From: an uncultured Prevotella sp.
Lineage (GTDB): Bacteria > Bacteroidota > Bacteroidia > Bacteroidales > Bacteroidaceae
Direction of reading: 5' to 3'
NCBI GenBank assembly: GCA_900543975.1
Contig: UQTI01000054.1
Span: forward strand, 1-20,969
Length of the DNA: 20,969 nucleotides
Below the pieces are notes generated by a model that saw only the letters and a list, made by a program, of their open reading frames with translations, searched no databases and was not told the DNA's origin. The position numbers and the translations under genes were made by a program. Positions 14,730-20,969 of this stretch are shown piece by piece (within the stretch, counting starts at the first letter, position 1; every line of letters starts with the position of its first letter).

Positions 14730-15175
14730 TTTTCATAATCTTTCGGCGTTATGGTGATGCTGAACAGCACCTGCTTGGCATCCTTATGAGACCGCAGGAT
14801 GTAGGCAAAAGAGAAAGCCGCCTCCTTGAAAGCTTTCAAGTTGGGGTTAGAGTTGACTTCCTCCTTCAGATTGTCCGTAAGGACCTGACGATTTGCGTTT
14901 ATGAAATCGGCATTGTCGGCTTTGCCCCTCACGCTGCAATAGTAGATATAAGTGCGCGAGTCGATGTCGAAGCCCACGCTGTCGGTGCGCACATCGTTGT
15001 TGTCCCAAGGTGTGGGGCAGTTGCGCTCCGTATATTCGCGCGCCTCCCGTTGCGCCCTCTTCTCCAGACTTTCATGACACGACACAAACACAGAAGACAC
15101 CCCCACAAGAGCCATCAAAGAAGCAAACGCGAACAAAGCTTTTCGCAAGACCTTAATTTTTAAAAACTTATTCAT
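14705..15175 (-). CDS. Small putative lipoprotein of unknown function
   Basis: I chose the ATG at 15175 (156 residues) over an upstream ATG at 15256. The shorter form starts MNKFLKIKVLRKALF and runs straight into a signal-peptide core, and the longer one would begin upstream of the likely transcription start (-7 box at 15268-15275 starts RNA near 15262). After the hydrophobic core (ALFAFASLMALVGVSSVFVS), C33 is a possible lipidation site, though the lipobox is imperfect (F at -3). The mature part is charged at first (HESLEKRAQREAREY), then contains WDNNDVRTDSVGFDID and YIYYCSVRGKADN. The family is not recognised. It is probably attached to the cell envelope. Its 3' end lies in a 23-bp tandem repeat. 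Confidence 0.7.
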   Translation of the reverse strand: MNKFLKIKVLRKALFAFASLMALVGVSSVFVSCHESLEKRAQREAREYTERNCPTPWDNNDVRTDSVGFDIDSRTYIYYCSVRGKADNADFINANRQVLTDNLKEEVNSNPNLKAFKEAAFSFAYILRSHKDAKQVLFSITITPKDYEKSLMAIKP

Positions 15176-15267
15176 CTTTAAAGAAATAGAGTTACACATT
15201 AAAAGAAAAAATGACACAATAAAATCCAAATGCGTCAATTTTGTACAAAGTAACACAATATTTTATG

Positions 15268-15275
15268 CAAAGTTA
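15268..15275 (-). promoter_or_regulatory. -7 box for the lipoprotein gene
   Basis: TAACTTTG on the minus strand (15275-15268) matches TAnnTTTG. No good -33 TTTG is visible. The start would be near 15262, leaving about 85 nt to the chosen ATG. Confidence 0.45.
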
Positions 15276-15298
15276 CTCTTAAATTCAGAAATTCTCAT

Positions 15299-15306
15299 TA
15301 TCTTTG
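15299..15306 (+). promoter_or_regulatory. -7 box for lepA
   Basis: TATCTTTG is a perfect match, 22 nt before the lepA ATG, so the leader would be about 15 nt. The -33 element is not evident. It lies only 23 nt from the opposite-facing box of the lipoprotein gene, so the two promoters share their upstream DNA. Confidence 0.55.
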
Positions 15307-15328
15307 CACATAAAAATGATTTAAATCA

Positions 15329-17110
15329 ATGGATAATATAAGAAATTTCTGCATCATCGCCCACATCGACCATGGCAAGTCGACAATTGCCGACCGACTA
15401 TTGGAACGCACCAACACCATAAAGATTACAGAAGGGCAGATGCTCGACGACATGGATCTTGAGAGAGAGAGAGGCATCACCATCAAGAGCCACGCCATAC
15501 AGATGGAGTATGAGCTGGACGGCCAGAAATATATTCTGAACCTCATCGACACTCCGGGACATGTCGACTTCTCTTACGAGGTGTCACGAAGCATCGCCGC
15601 CTGCGAAGGTGCGCTGCTCATTGTTGACGCAAGCCAAGGCGTTCAGGCGCAGACAATTTCAAACTTATACATGGCCATTGAGCACGACCTTGAGATTATT
15701 CCCGTAATAAACAAGATCGACATGCCGAGCGCCATGCCCGACGAAGTGGAAGACGAGATCGTTGACCTCATAGGCTGCGACCGTAGCGGCATCATACGCG
15801 CCTCAGGAAAGACGGGCGAAGGCATAGACGAGATTCTGCGTGCCGTGGTGGAACGTGTGCCCCACCCCACAGGCGACAAGAACGCGCCCCTTCAAGCCCT
15901 TATCTTCGACTCTGTGTTCAACTCGTTCCGTGGCATCATTGCCTATTTCAAGATTGAGAACGGCTCGATAAGCAAAGGCGACAAGGTAAAGTTTTTCAAT
16001 ACAGGCATGGAGTATGACGCCGATGAGGTGGGCGTGCTCAAGATGGACATGATTCCCCGCAACAAGCTTGAGACAGGCGAGGTGGGCTACATCATCAGCG
16101 GCATCAAGGACGCTTCAGAGGTAAAGGTCGGCGACACCATAACCCATGTGTCGCGTCCTTGTGACAAAGCCATCGCCGGTTTCCAGGAGGTTAAGCCCAT
16201 GGTGTTTGCGGGTGTCTACCCCATAGACCCAAGCGAATATGAGAACCTGCGTGCATCGCTTGAGAAGCTACAGCTCAACGACGCATCGCTCACGTTCCAG
16301 CCCGAGTCGTCGGTGGCTCTCGGCTTCGGTTTCCGTTGCGGCTTCCTCGGTCTTCTGCACATGGAGATTGTTCAGGAACGTCTGGACCGCGAGTTCAACA
16401 TGGACGTCATCACAACCGTACCTAACGTGTCGTACATGGTCTACGACAAGCAGGGCCACTCAAAAGAGGTTCATAACCCGTCAGGACTGCCCGACCTCAC
16501 ACTCATAGACCACATTGAAGAGCCTTACATACGCGCCACCATCATCACCACAGCCAACTTTATTGGCCCCATCATGACCCTGTGTCTTGACAAACGTGGC
16601 GAACTGATAAACCAGGAATATGTTAGCGGCAACCGTGTGGAGCTTCATTTCCGCATGCCGCTTGGCGAGATTGTGATCGACTTCTACGACAAGCTAAAGT
16701 CGATAAGCAAGGGCTACGCCTCGTTCGACTATCATCTCGACGGTTTCCGCCCATCCAAGCTTGCCAAGCTCGACATCCTGCTCAACGGCGAACCTGTCGA
16801 TGCGCTCTCGGCCTTGGCGTTCCAAGACAATGCCGTGGTGCTGGGCCGCCGCATGTGTGAGAAGCTCAAAGACCTCATACCGCGTCAGCAGTTTGACATC
16901 GCCATCCAGGCTGCCATAGGCTCAAAGATTGTGGCTCGCGAGACGGTGAAATGTGTGCGTAAGGACGTTACTGCCAAATGTTACGGTGGCGACGTCAGCC
17001 GTAAGCGTAAGCTGCTTGAGAAGCAGAAGAAAGGCAAGAAGCGCATGAAGCAGATCGGCAACGTGGAGGTGCCGCAGAAAGCATTCCTCGCTGTGCTGAA
17101 GCTCGACTGA
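15329..17110 (+). CDS. lepA: Elongation factor 4 (LepA), ribosome-associated GTPase
   Basis: This 593-residue translational GTPase has clear G motifs: AHIDHGKST (11-19), ERGIT (47-51), DTPGHVDF (74-81) and NKIDMP (128-133). Beta-barrel domain II follows, then elongation-factor III and V type domains and the LepA-specific C-terminal domain with the basic segment RKRKLLEKQKKGKKRMK. EF4 acts on the ribosome during initiation or elongation and is conserved in nearly all bacteria. Length is within the usual 595-600 range. It has a short leader and its own -7 box. The last codons and stop are duplicated in a 22-bp direct repeat. Confidence 0.97.
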   Translation: MDNIRNFCIIAHIDHGKSTIADRLLERTNTIKITEGQMLDDMDLERERGITIKSHAIQMEYELDGQKYILNLIDTPGHVDFSYEVSRSIAACEGALLIVDASQGVQAQTISNLYMAIEHDLEIIPVINKIDMPSAMPDEVEDEIVDLIGCDRSGIIRASGKTGEGIDEILRAVVERVPHPTGDKNAPLQALIFDSVFNSFRGIIAYFKIENGSISKGDKVKFFNTGMEYDADEVGVLKMDMIPRNKLETGEVGYIISGIKDASEVKVGDTITHVSRPCDKAIAGFQEVKPMVFAGVYPIDPSEYENLRASLEKLQLNDASLTFQPESSVALGFGFRCGFLGLLHMEIVQERLDREFNMDVITTVPNVSYMVYDKQGHSKEVHNPSGLPDLTLIDHIEEPYIRATIITTANFIGPIMTLCLDKRGELINQEYVSGNRVELHFRMPLGEIVIDFYDKLKSISKGYASFDYHLDGFRPSKLAKLDILLNGEPVDALSALAFQDNAVVLGRRMCEKLKDLIPRQQFDIAIQAAIGSKIVARETVKCVRKDVTAKCYGGDVSRKRKLLEKQKKGKKRMKQIGNVEVPQKAFLAVLKLD

Positions 17111-17136
17111 TGCTTTGCTGAAGTTCGACAGAAGCT
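17093..17136 (+). repeat. 22-bp tandem duplication across the lepA stop codon
   Basis: The segment 17093-17114, which holds the last lepA codons and TGA, is repeated at 17115-17136 with four changes. The best-matching core is GCTGAAGCTCGACTGA (17095-17110) against GCTGAAGTTCGACAGA (17117-17132). The copy of the stop has become AGA. Confidence 0.75.
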
Positions 17137-17162
17137 TCGCCTATAGCGACAACAAAAACAGA

Positions 17163-17271
17163 AAATTGTATGGTGAGTTCTTAAGAAAAGAAATAGAAAA
17201 AAGAATATTCTAAGAAACAACCCAAACAGAACATTTATCTGACAAAAACAGCGGAGCCAACCATACAATTT
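17163..17271. repeat. Separated 12-bp inverted repeat upstream of the Crp/Fnr-type gene
   Basis: AAATTGTATGGT (17163-17174) and ACCATACAATTT (17260-17271) are perfect inverted copies 85 nt apart. Between them are two 10-bp palindromes, TTCTTAAGAA (17178-17187) and AGAATATTCT (17202-17211). The right arm ends 49 nt before the regulator's ATG. It could fold as an RNA stem or serve as paired binding sites. No clear -7 box was found here. Confidence 0.6.
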
Positions 17272-17320
17272 GTTCTCAATTTACTAAAATCTTAAAAAAA
17301 GGAGAAAGGAAGGAAACAAA

Positions 17321-17917
17321 ATGAAGGAACCATTAGTAACGAAACGCGACATTGCCCGTGAGCTGGCGCGTAAATATAGCACGATGACCCATGAAGAACT
17401 TGACATTCTGGAGAGCGTGCTCGTGCCTATGAAGTTTGCCAAAGGACAGATGATCCTGGCTAAGGGCGAGATATGCCGCAACATCTATTATATAGACCGC
17501 GGACTGGTGCGTCAGTTCTACACCAAGCACAACAAGGTCGTGACTGAGCATCTGGCTGAAGACCACACCGTGTTCATGTGCATAGAGAGCCTGTTCCGTG
17601 AGGAACCGACCAACCTTGAGGTTGAGGCAATAGAGCCGACCATGGTCTATGCGTTGCCCAAAGCCGAGCTTGAGCGCGTTGCTCTGCACAACGTCAACAT
17701 CCAGATTCTTTATCGCAAGATCCTCGAAGAGAGCCTCATCCTCTCACAGGTTCATGCCGACCTTGTGCGTTTCGAGACAGCACAGGACCGCTATGTGCGC
17801 ATGTGCAAGCTCATGCCTCAGGTTGTGCTCCGCGCTCCGCTGGTTTACATTGCCAGCTATCTGCAAATGACCCCCGAGACGCTGTCGCGTGTGCGCTCTT
17901 CATCGCTCAACGATTAA
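17321..17917 (+). CDS. Crp/Fnr-family transcriptional regulator
   Basis: This 198-residue protein has an N-terminal cyclic-nucleotide-binding-like beta-barrel (about 25-125; typical KGQMILAKGEICRNIYYIDRG at 41-61), a dimerisation helix (about 127-155) and a short C-terminal helix-turn-helix (about 172-193, APLVYIASYLQMTPETLSRV). This is the compact Crp/Fnr form common in Bacteroidota. The arginine and glutamate that bind cAMP in E. coli CRP are not evident, and the few cysteines (C52, C87, C162) do not form an FNR iron-sulfur pattern, so the effector is unknown. The gene follows lepA after 210 nt containing a long inverted repeat that may be its own control region. Confidence 0.88.
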   Translation: MKEPLVTKRDIARELARKYSTMTHEELDILESVLVPMKFAKGQMILAKGEICRNIYYIDRGLVRQFYTKHNKVVTEHLAEDHTVFMCIESLFREEPTNLEVEAIEPTMVYALPKAELERVALHNVNIQILYRKILEESLILSQVHADLVRFETAQDRYVRMCKLMPQVVLRAPLVYIASYLQMTPETLSRVRSSSLND

Positions 17918-18002
17918 GTACGGCAAGAAAGCAACAGCGCGTTGAAAATATAGAACAAGAGATTAGAACAAGCAGAGTTTTATAAATCTCAATTGAAAAG
18001 GG

Positions 18003-18044
18003 AAAAGCCCTGGCTCACAAGCTCTATTGTGAACCAGGGCTTTT
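18003..18044. terminator. Bidirectional terminator between convergent genes
   Basis: AAAAGCCCTGG (18003-18013) and TCACAA (18015-18020) pair with TTGTGA (18027-18032) and CCAGGGCTTTT (18034-18044), with one mismatch and a 6-nt loop. A T-run follows on the plus strand and the arms give a U-rich 3' side on the minus strand too. It suits both the regulator gene and the leftward symporter gene. Confidence 0.88.
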
Positions 18045-18130
18045 GTTTATTCTTACATCTTTAAGAAAATATCCTTAAATCGGTTCTGTAGCCCTTATAT
18101 ATTGAAAAGGCAAATACGGTAGATACGAAG

Positions 18131-18174
18131 CATAAGTATGGCTGTTACGGACCGTAAGTATGGCAGTTACGGCA
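18131..18174. repeat. 22-bp tandem repeat, 2 copies, after the symporter gene
   Basis: Two adjacent copies (18131-18152, 18153-18174) share TAAGTATGGC and GTTACGG in the same register. They lie about 27 nt past the stop codon of the leftward symporter gene, followed by an ATGCAATGCAAGCATG stretch next to the gene. Confidence 0.75.
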
Positions 18175-18200
18175 TGCAATGCAAGCATGTCATGTTCTTT

Positions 18201-19181
18201 TTATTTTTTCGCCATTTTGTTGGTTATCTGCTCCCATTTAAGGAACAAACCAGCAAGGATGGTGCCGGATATGCTGTGCCAAGCGCAACTGATGGCACAA
18301 GGCAACACGGCGAGAGGCTGAGCAGCAAAGAAGTTGGAGGCAAGAACCGTTGCCAAGCCCGCGTTCTGCATGCCCACCTCAATGGAGATGGTGCGCTTCT
18401 TTGCCGTTGTGAAGCCCGCCAGTCGGCCTGCTGTCCATCCCAAGAGATAACCCAACGAGTTGTGACACAGCACCACAGCAAAGGTCCAAAGGAAGAGAGT
18501 CAGTCCGCGTGCCACAAGATCATCGTGCACGGTAGAGATCACGCCACCCACAATCATAGCCAGACAGATAACGCTCACGCCCGGCATGAGGCTCTGTAGC
18601 GTCGGGAACGAGGGGCGACGGCTGAAGAAATAGTTGAGCGCACAGCCTATCGACACAGGCAGGATGGTGACAATGAGGATGTTAAGGAACATGCCCACGG
18701 CATCGATGTGTATGATCTGTCCCGCCGTAAGCTTCATGAGCAACGGCGTCATAAAGGGCGCGAGAAGAGTGGAAGCACAGGTCATGCCCACCGAGAAAGC
18801 CACATCGCCATGGCACAGATAGCTCATGATGTTGCTCGACACGCCGCCGGGACAACAGCCCACAAGCAATATGCCGAGGGCAAGGGCGGGGTCAAGGTTC
18901 CACACATGCACAAGGACATAAGCCACGCCGGGCATGATTATAAACTGCGCACACGCTCCTATGAAGATGTCGAAGGGGCGACGGGCAAGAATCTTAAAGT
19001 CGTTGGTGGTGAGCGTCAAGCCCATTGTGAGCATGATGATGCCAAGGATGACGGTTTGCGTTGTGCCGCGCACCCAGTCGAAGGTGTGAGGCAAGAAAAA
19101 GGTCACCACGGCAATGCCGATGATGAACAATGACGTGTAATTTGCGAGCCAACAGCTCATTGTCTGAAAAAGTCTTAACAT
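18201..19181 (-). CDS. Bile acid:sodium symporter (BASS/SBF) family transporter
   Basis: From the chosen ATG at 19181 the protein has 326 residues; an in-frame ATG at 19214 would add 11. I prefer the shorter form because MLRLFQTMSCWLANYTSLF matches the usual short lead before the first membrane segment and an A-rich stretch precedes it. About nine to ten hydrophobic segments are present. The two family motifs are GCCPGGVSSNIMSYLCHGDV (108-127) and SIEVGMQNAGLA (about 265-276), which line the sodium and substrate sites. Bacterial members move organic anions, and bile acid is only a family label; the real substrate may be pantoate, a keto acid or another anion. It ends near a 22-bp repeat and a strong terminator. 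Confidence 0.85.
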   Translation of the reverse strand: MLRLFQTMSCWLANYTSLFIIGIAVVTFFLPHTFDWVRGTTQTVILGIIMLTMGLTLTTNDFKILARRPFDIFIGACAQFIIMPGVAYVLVHVWNLDPALALGILLVGCCPGGVSSNIMSYLCHGDVAFSVGMTCASTLLAPFMTPLLMKLTAGQIIHIDAVGMFLNILIVTILPVSIGCALNYFFSRRPSFPTLQSLMPGVSVICLAMIVGGVISTVHDDLVARGLTLFLWTFAVVLCHNSLGYLLGWTAGRLAGFTTAKKRTISIEVGMQNAGLATVLASNFFAAQPLAVLPCAISCAWHSISGTILAGLFLKWEQITNKMAKK

Positions 19182-19290
19182 ATTCTTTTTAAGTAGGCAT
19201 GTGATAAGTGACAAAGAGGTTTACCTTTATGTTTTTGGGCATTCGTTGTCATTGTATCTCTGCAAATCTTTCATTTTCGTTTATCCGATG

Positions 19291-19320
19291 CAAAAGTAAC
19301 ATTTTTCTTTCAAACACAAA
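19291..19320 (-). promoter_or_regulatory. Promoter of the symporter gene
   Basis: On the minus strand TACTTTTG (19298-19291) fits TAnnTTTG, with TTTG at 19320-19317 (18-nt spacing); another TTTG at 19324-19321 gives 22. Transcription would begin near 19285, leaving roughly 100 nt of leader before the ATG at 19181. Confidence 0.55.
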
Positions 19321-19435
19321 CAAACAACAGCATTTTATCACAAAAATATTTACAAAACAACGATTTTCAATTACAAACACTCACTTTTCTCGACACATTG
19401 AACAGGAAACAGGCTGTTTATAAAAAATGGAGCTG

Positions 19436-19469
19436 TTTGCTCTCATTCGGAGAAATATCATTATCTTTG
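19436..19469 (+). promoter_or_regulatory. Promoter of mnmA
   Basis: TTTG at 19436-19439 and TATCTTTG at 19462-19469 are both consensus, separated by 22 nt. The start would be near 19476, giving a leader of about 75 nt that holds a hairpin and a seven-codon reading frame. Confidence 0.65.
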
Positions 19470-19485
19470 CATCATCTTAAAAAGA

Positions 19486-19508
19486 TTTCTGCATTATCAA
19501 AGCAGAAA
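19486..19508 (+). promoter_or_regulatory. Hairpin in the mnmA leader
   Basis: TTTCTGC (19486-19492) and GCAGAAA (19502-19508) form a perfect 7-bp stem with a 9-nt loop. It lies between the promoter and the start region of mnmA and could affect message stability or translation. Confidence 0.45.
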
Positions 19509-19529
19509 ACAAGGAACACCTATTATATA

Positions 19530-19553
19530 ATGACAACATTTTATCGGCAATGA
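19530..19553 (+). CDS. Seven-codon leader reading frame overlapping the mnmA start
   Basis: ATG at 19530 opens a frame encoding MTTFYRQ and ends with TGA at 19551-19553, overlapping the mnmA ATG (19550) as ATGA. The region is a near duplication: 19531-19550 and 19551-19568 share TGA...ACAT...TTATCGGCAA. So the leader ATG and the mnmA ATG sit in copies of the same start site. Translation is unproven; it may be just a relic of the duplication. Confidence 0.3.
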   Translation: MTTFYRQ

Positions 19554-20656
19554 ACATATTATCGGCAAAAAACGAGCAACTTGATGACAAGAAGATAGCG
19601 GTGCTGCTCTCGGGCGGCGTCGACAGTTCGGTGGTGGTTTACGAGATGGCACGTCAGGGATTGCATCCCGACTGCTTCTACATAAAGATCGGGCCAGAGG
19701 AACAAGAAGAGTGGGACTGCTCCTCTGAGGAAGACCTTGAGATGGCAACAGCCGTGGCACGACGCTATGGTTGCAACCTTGAGGTTGTCGACTGCCATCA
19801 AGAATATTGGGACGAGGTGACACGTTACACCATGGACAAGGTGCGCGCCGGCTTCACACCCAACCCCGACGTGATGTGTAACCGTCTGATAAAGTTTGGT
19901 GCCTTCAACGCCAAGATGGGGCACAACTATGACCTCATAGCCACAGGCCATTATGCCCAGACCGAGATTGCCGACGGACACAAATGGCTCGTAACCAGCC
20001 CGGACCCCGTTAAGGACCAGACCGACTTCCTCGCGCAGATCTACGACTGGCAGCTGCGCAAGGCGCTCTTCCCCATTGGCCACTACATGAAGGAGGAGGT
20101 GCGTGCCATTGCTGAACGCGAGCATCTTATCAACGCCAAACGCAAAGACTCGCAGGGCATCTGCTTCCTTGGCAAAATCAACTATAACGACTACATTCGC
20201 CGTTATCTCGGCGAGTGTCCGGGCGATGTGCTTGAGCTTGAGACGGGCAAGAAGATTGGCCAGCACAAGGGTCTGTGGTTCCACACCATCGGCCAACGCC
20301 ACGGCCTTGGCTTCGGCGGTGGGCCCTGGTATGCGGTGAAGAAGGACATGGAGCGCAACATCCTTTATGTGAGCAAAGGCTTTGAGCCCCGCACAGCCTA
20401 CAAGCAACATTTCCCCATTCACGACTTCCATTTCCTCACTCTCAACCCATGGGAGGGCAAAGACCAGATGAACGTGCGCTTCAAGATTCGCCACACGCCC
20501 GAATATCATCGCGCCACATTGGAACGCACGGGCGACCGCTCGTTCATTGTCCATGCTGAGCAGCTCATACAGGGCGTGGCTCCAGGCCAGTTCTGTGTCG
20601 TTTATGATGAGGATCACCACCGCTGCTTTGGTTCTGGCGAAATTACGGTAGAATAA
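19550..20656 (+). CDS. mnmA: tRNA-specific 2-thiouridylase MnmA
   Basis: This 368-residue cytoplasmic enzyme activates U34 of Lys, Glu and Gln tRNAs with ATP and transfers sulfur to give 2-thiouridine. The PP-loop ATPase motif SGGVDSS is at 21-27. The catalytic cysteines are C110 in PNPDVMCNRLIKF and C205 in DSQGICFLGKI, and TGHYA lies at 132-136. The C-terminal region has the usual beta-barrel (from about 290) ending GQFCVVYDEDHHRCFGSGEI. The segment GPEEQEEWDCSSEEDLEMA after the PP-loop differs in detail from the E. coli enzyme but keeps the same place. Bacteroidales often carry more than one mnmA-like gene, so this may be one of two. The gene has its own promoter, and its stop lies in a degenerate repeat series. 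Confidence 0.93.
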   Translation: MNILSAKNEQLDDKKIAVLLSGGVDSSVVVYEMARQGLHPDCFYIKIGPEEQEEWDCSSEEDLEMATAVARRYGCNLEVVDCHQEYWDEVTRYTMDKVRAGFTPNPDVMCNRLIKFGAFNAKMGHNYDLIATGHYAQTEIADGHKWLVTSPDPVKDQTDFLAQIYDWQLRKALFPIGHYMKEEVRAIAEREHLINAKRKDSQGICFLGKINYNDYIRRYLGECPGDVLELETGKKIGQHKGLWFHTIGQRHGLGFGGGPWYAVKKDMERNILYVSKGFEPRTAYKQHFPIHDFHFLTLNPWEGKDQMNVRFKIRHTPEYHRATLERTGDRSFIVHAEQLIQGVAPGQFCVVYDEDHHRCFGSGEITVE

Positions 20657-20735
20657 AGACAACGAGGTTTTTAAAAAGACAATCTTTGTTTTTTAGAAAA
20701 CAACCTTTGTTTTAAAAAGACAATCTTTATAAAAA
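20654..20735. repeat. Degenerate tandem repeats of about 20 bp starting at the mnmA stop codon
   Basis: AAAGACAA-type units begin at 20655, 20675 and 20716, with a changed copy (AAAACAACCTTTG) near 20697. Each is followed by a T-run. The first overlaps the TAA stop. Intact units contain AAAGA-CAA-TCTTT, a small inverted repeat. More copies occur at about 20867-20900. Confidence 0.65.
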
Positions 20736-20797
20736 CCAATTTGGTTGTTTTAAACGACAATAGAGACAATAGAGACAATGCTTTGGTAGCGGTTTTT
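20716..20797. repeat. 82-bp direct repeat, copy A
   Basis: This segment recurs at 20887-20969 with a single extra A in a poly-A run. The last 67 nt of each (20731-20797 and 20903-20969) are identical. It holds ACCAATTTGGT and the 9-bp repeat GACAATAGA twice, and forms the left arm of the large hairpin at 20747-20850. Confidence 0.9.
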
Positions 20798-20850
20798 CTT
20801 TGCCGCCTCATTTAAAGCATTGTCTCTATTGTCTCTATTGTCGTTAAAAC
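20747..20850. repeat. Very long hairpin, 32 bp perfect stem extending to about 37 bp
   Basis: AACGACAATAGAGACAATAG and the bases to 20784 (arm 20753-20784) pair perfectly with 20814-20845. With one bulged base the stem extends through GTTTTA/TAAAAC (20747-20850). The 29-nt loop contains a second small stem, GCGG (20789-20792) with CCGC (20803-20806). Being near-symmetric, it can form on either strand. Confidence 0.9.
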
Positions 20851-20886
20851 TAAAATCTTTGTTTTTAAAGACAATCTTTGTTTTTT

Positions 20887-20969
20887 AAAGACAATCTTTA
20901 TAAAAAACCAATTTGGTTGTTTTAAACGACAATAGAGACAATAGAGACAATGCTTTGGTAGCGGTTTTT
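20887..20969. repeat. 82-bp direct repeat, copy B, running to the window end
   Basis: This is a copy of 20716-20797 with one added A. The window stops at the equivalent of the last base of copy A (GCGGTTTTT), so the inverted right arm that follows copy A would lie outside if the array continues. The distance between copies is 171-172 nt. Confidence 0.9.

Noticed and set aside
15176..15256. Upstream ATG at 15256 for the lipoprotein gene
   Set aside because: The extra 27 residues precede a normal signal peptide, and most of the added segment's start lies at the predicted transcription start; the ATG at 15175 is the better choice.
17321..17917. Oxygen-sensing FNR with an iron-sulfur cluster, as controller of cydAB
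   Set aside because: The N-terminal cysteine cluster of FNR is absent and no matching site was seen before the cyd genes, so a link to oxygen control is not supported.
19559..20662. Open frame of 367 codons on the strand opposite mnmA
   Set aside because: It covers mnmA almost exactly in antisense, resembles no protein family, and its openness follows from the codon composition of the real gene.

Overview
The window looks like a chromosomal segment of a Bacteroidales bacterium, most likely Prevotella or a close relative. The evidence is the promoter form (TAnnTTTG -7 boxes, some with TTTG about 20 nt upstream), A-rich rather than Shine-Dalgarno-like start regions, a DUF4492 gene upstream of cydA, a flavodoxin-ferredoxin (EFR1-type) protein, and an M6 peptidase with a short C-terminal tail typical of secreted Prevotella proteins. 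Genus assignment is inference. Genes are moderately GC-rich, while the spacers are AT-rich and full of repeats.

Layout. Positions 1-153 carry a leftward promoter and a leader resembling the start of a ribosomal RNA operon that lies mostly outside the window. About 920 nt without a gene follow, holding several repeat blocks. A ketopantoate reductase gene (panE-like, +) comes next and converges on a secreted M6-family metalloprotease (-) across a 21-bp-stem hairpin. A leftward block then runs from 10985 down to 4302: a membrane-anchored coiled-coil protein, a TolC-type outer membrane factor, a HlyD-type adaptor, two ABC-2 permeases and an EFR1-type flavodoxin/ferredoxin. The export part has no ATPase in the window. 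Rightward from 11141 is a respiratory unit, DUF4492-cydA-cydB (cytochrome bd oxidase), closed by a strong terminator. A small putative lipoprotein (-) and lepA (+) are divergently transcribed from adjacent promoters. A Crp/Fnr-type regulator (+) follows lepA and converges on a bile acid:sodium symporter family gene (-) at another strong hairpin terminator. The last gene is mnmA (+), which makes the 2-thiouridine of tRNA. The window ends in a long repeat region with a very large hairpin.

Most genes are housekeeping or common accessory genes. The feature not explained by them is the density of short tandem repeats, each of different sequence. Several begin at, or include, the last codons and stop codon of a gene (EFR1, the lipoprotein, lepA, mnmA). 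Others lie just beyond a stop (panE, M6 peptidase, symporter, DUF4492). I see no CRISPR array, prophage, transposase, tRNA or complete rRNA gene. Both ends of the window lie in repeat-type sequence, which suggests a contig that was cut at repeats.
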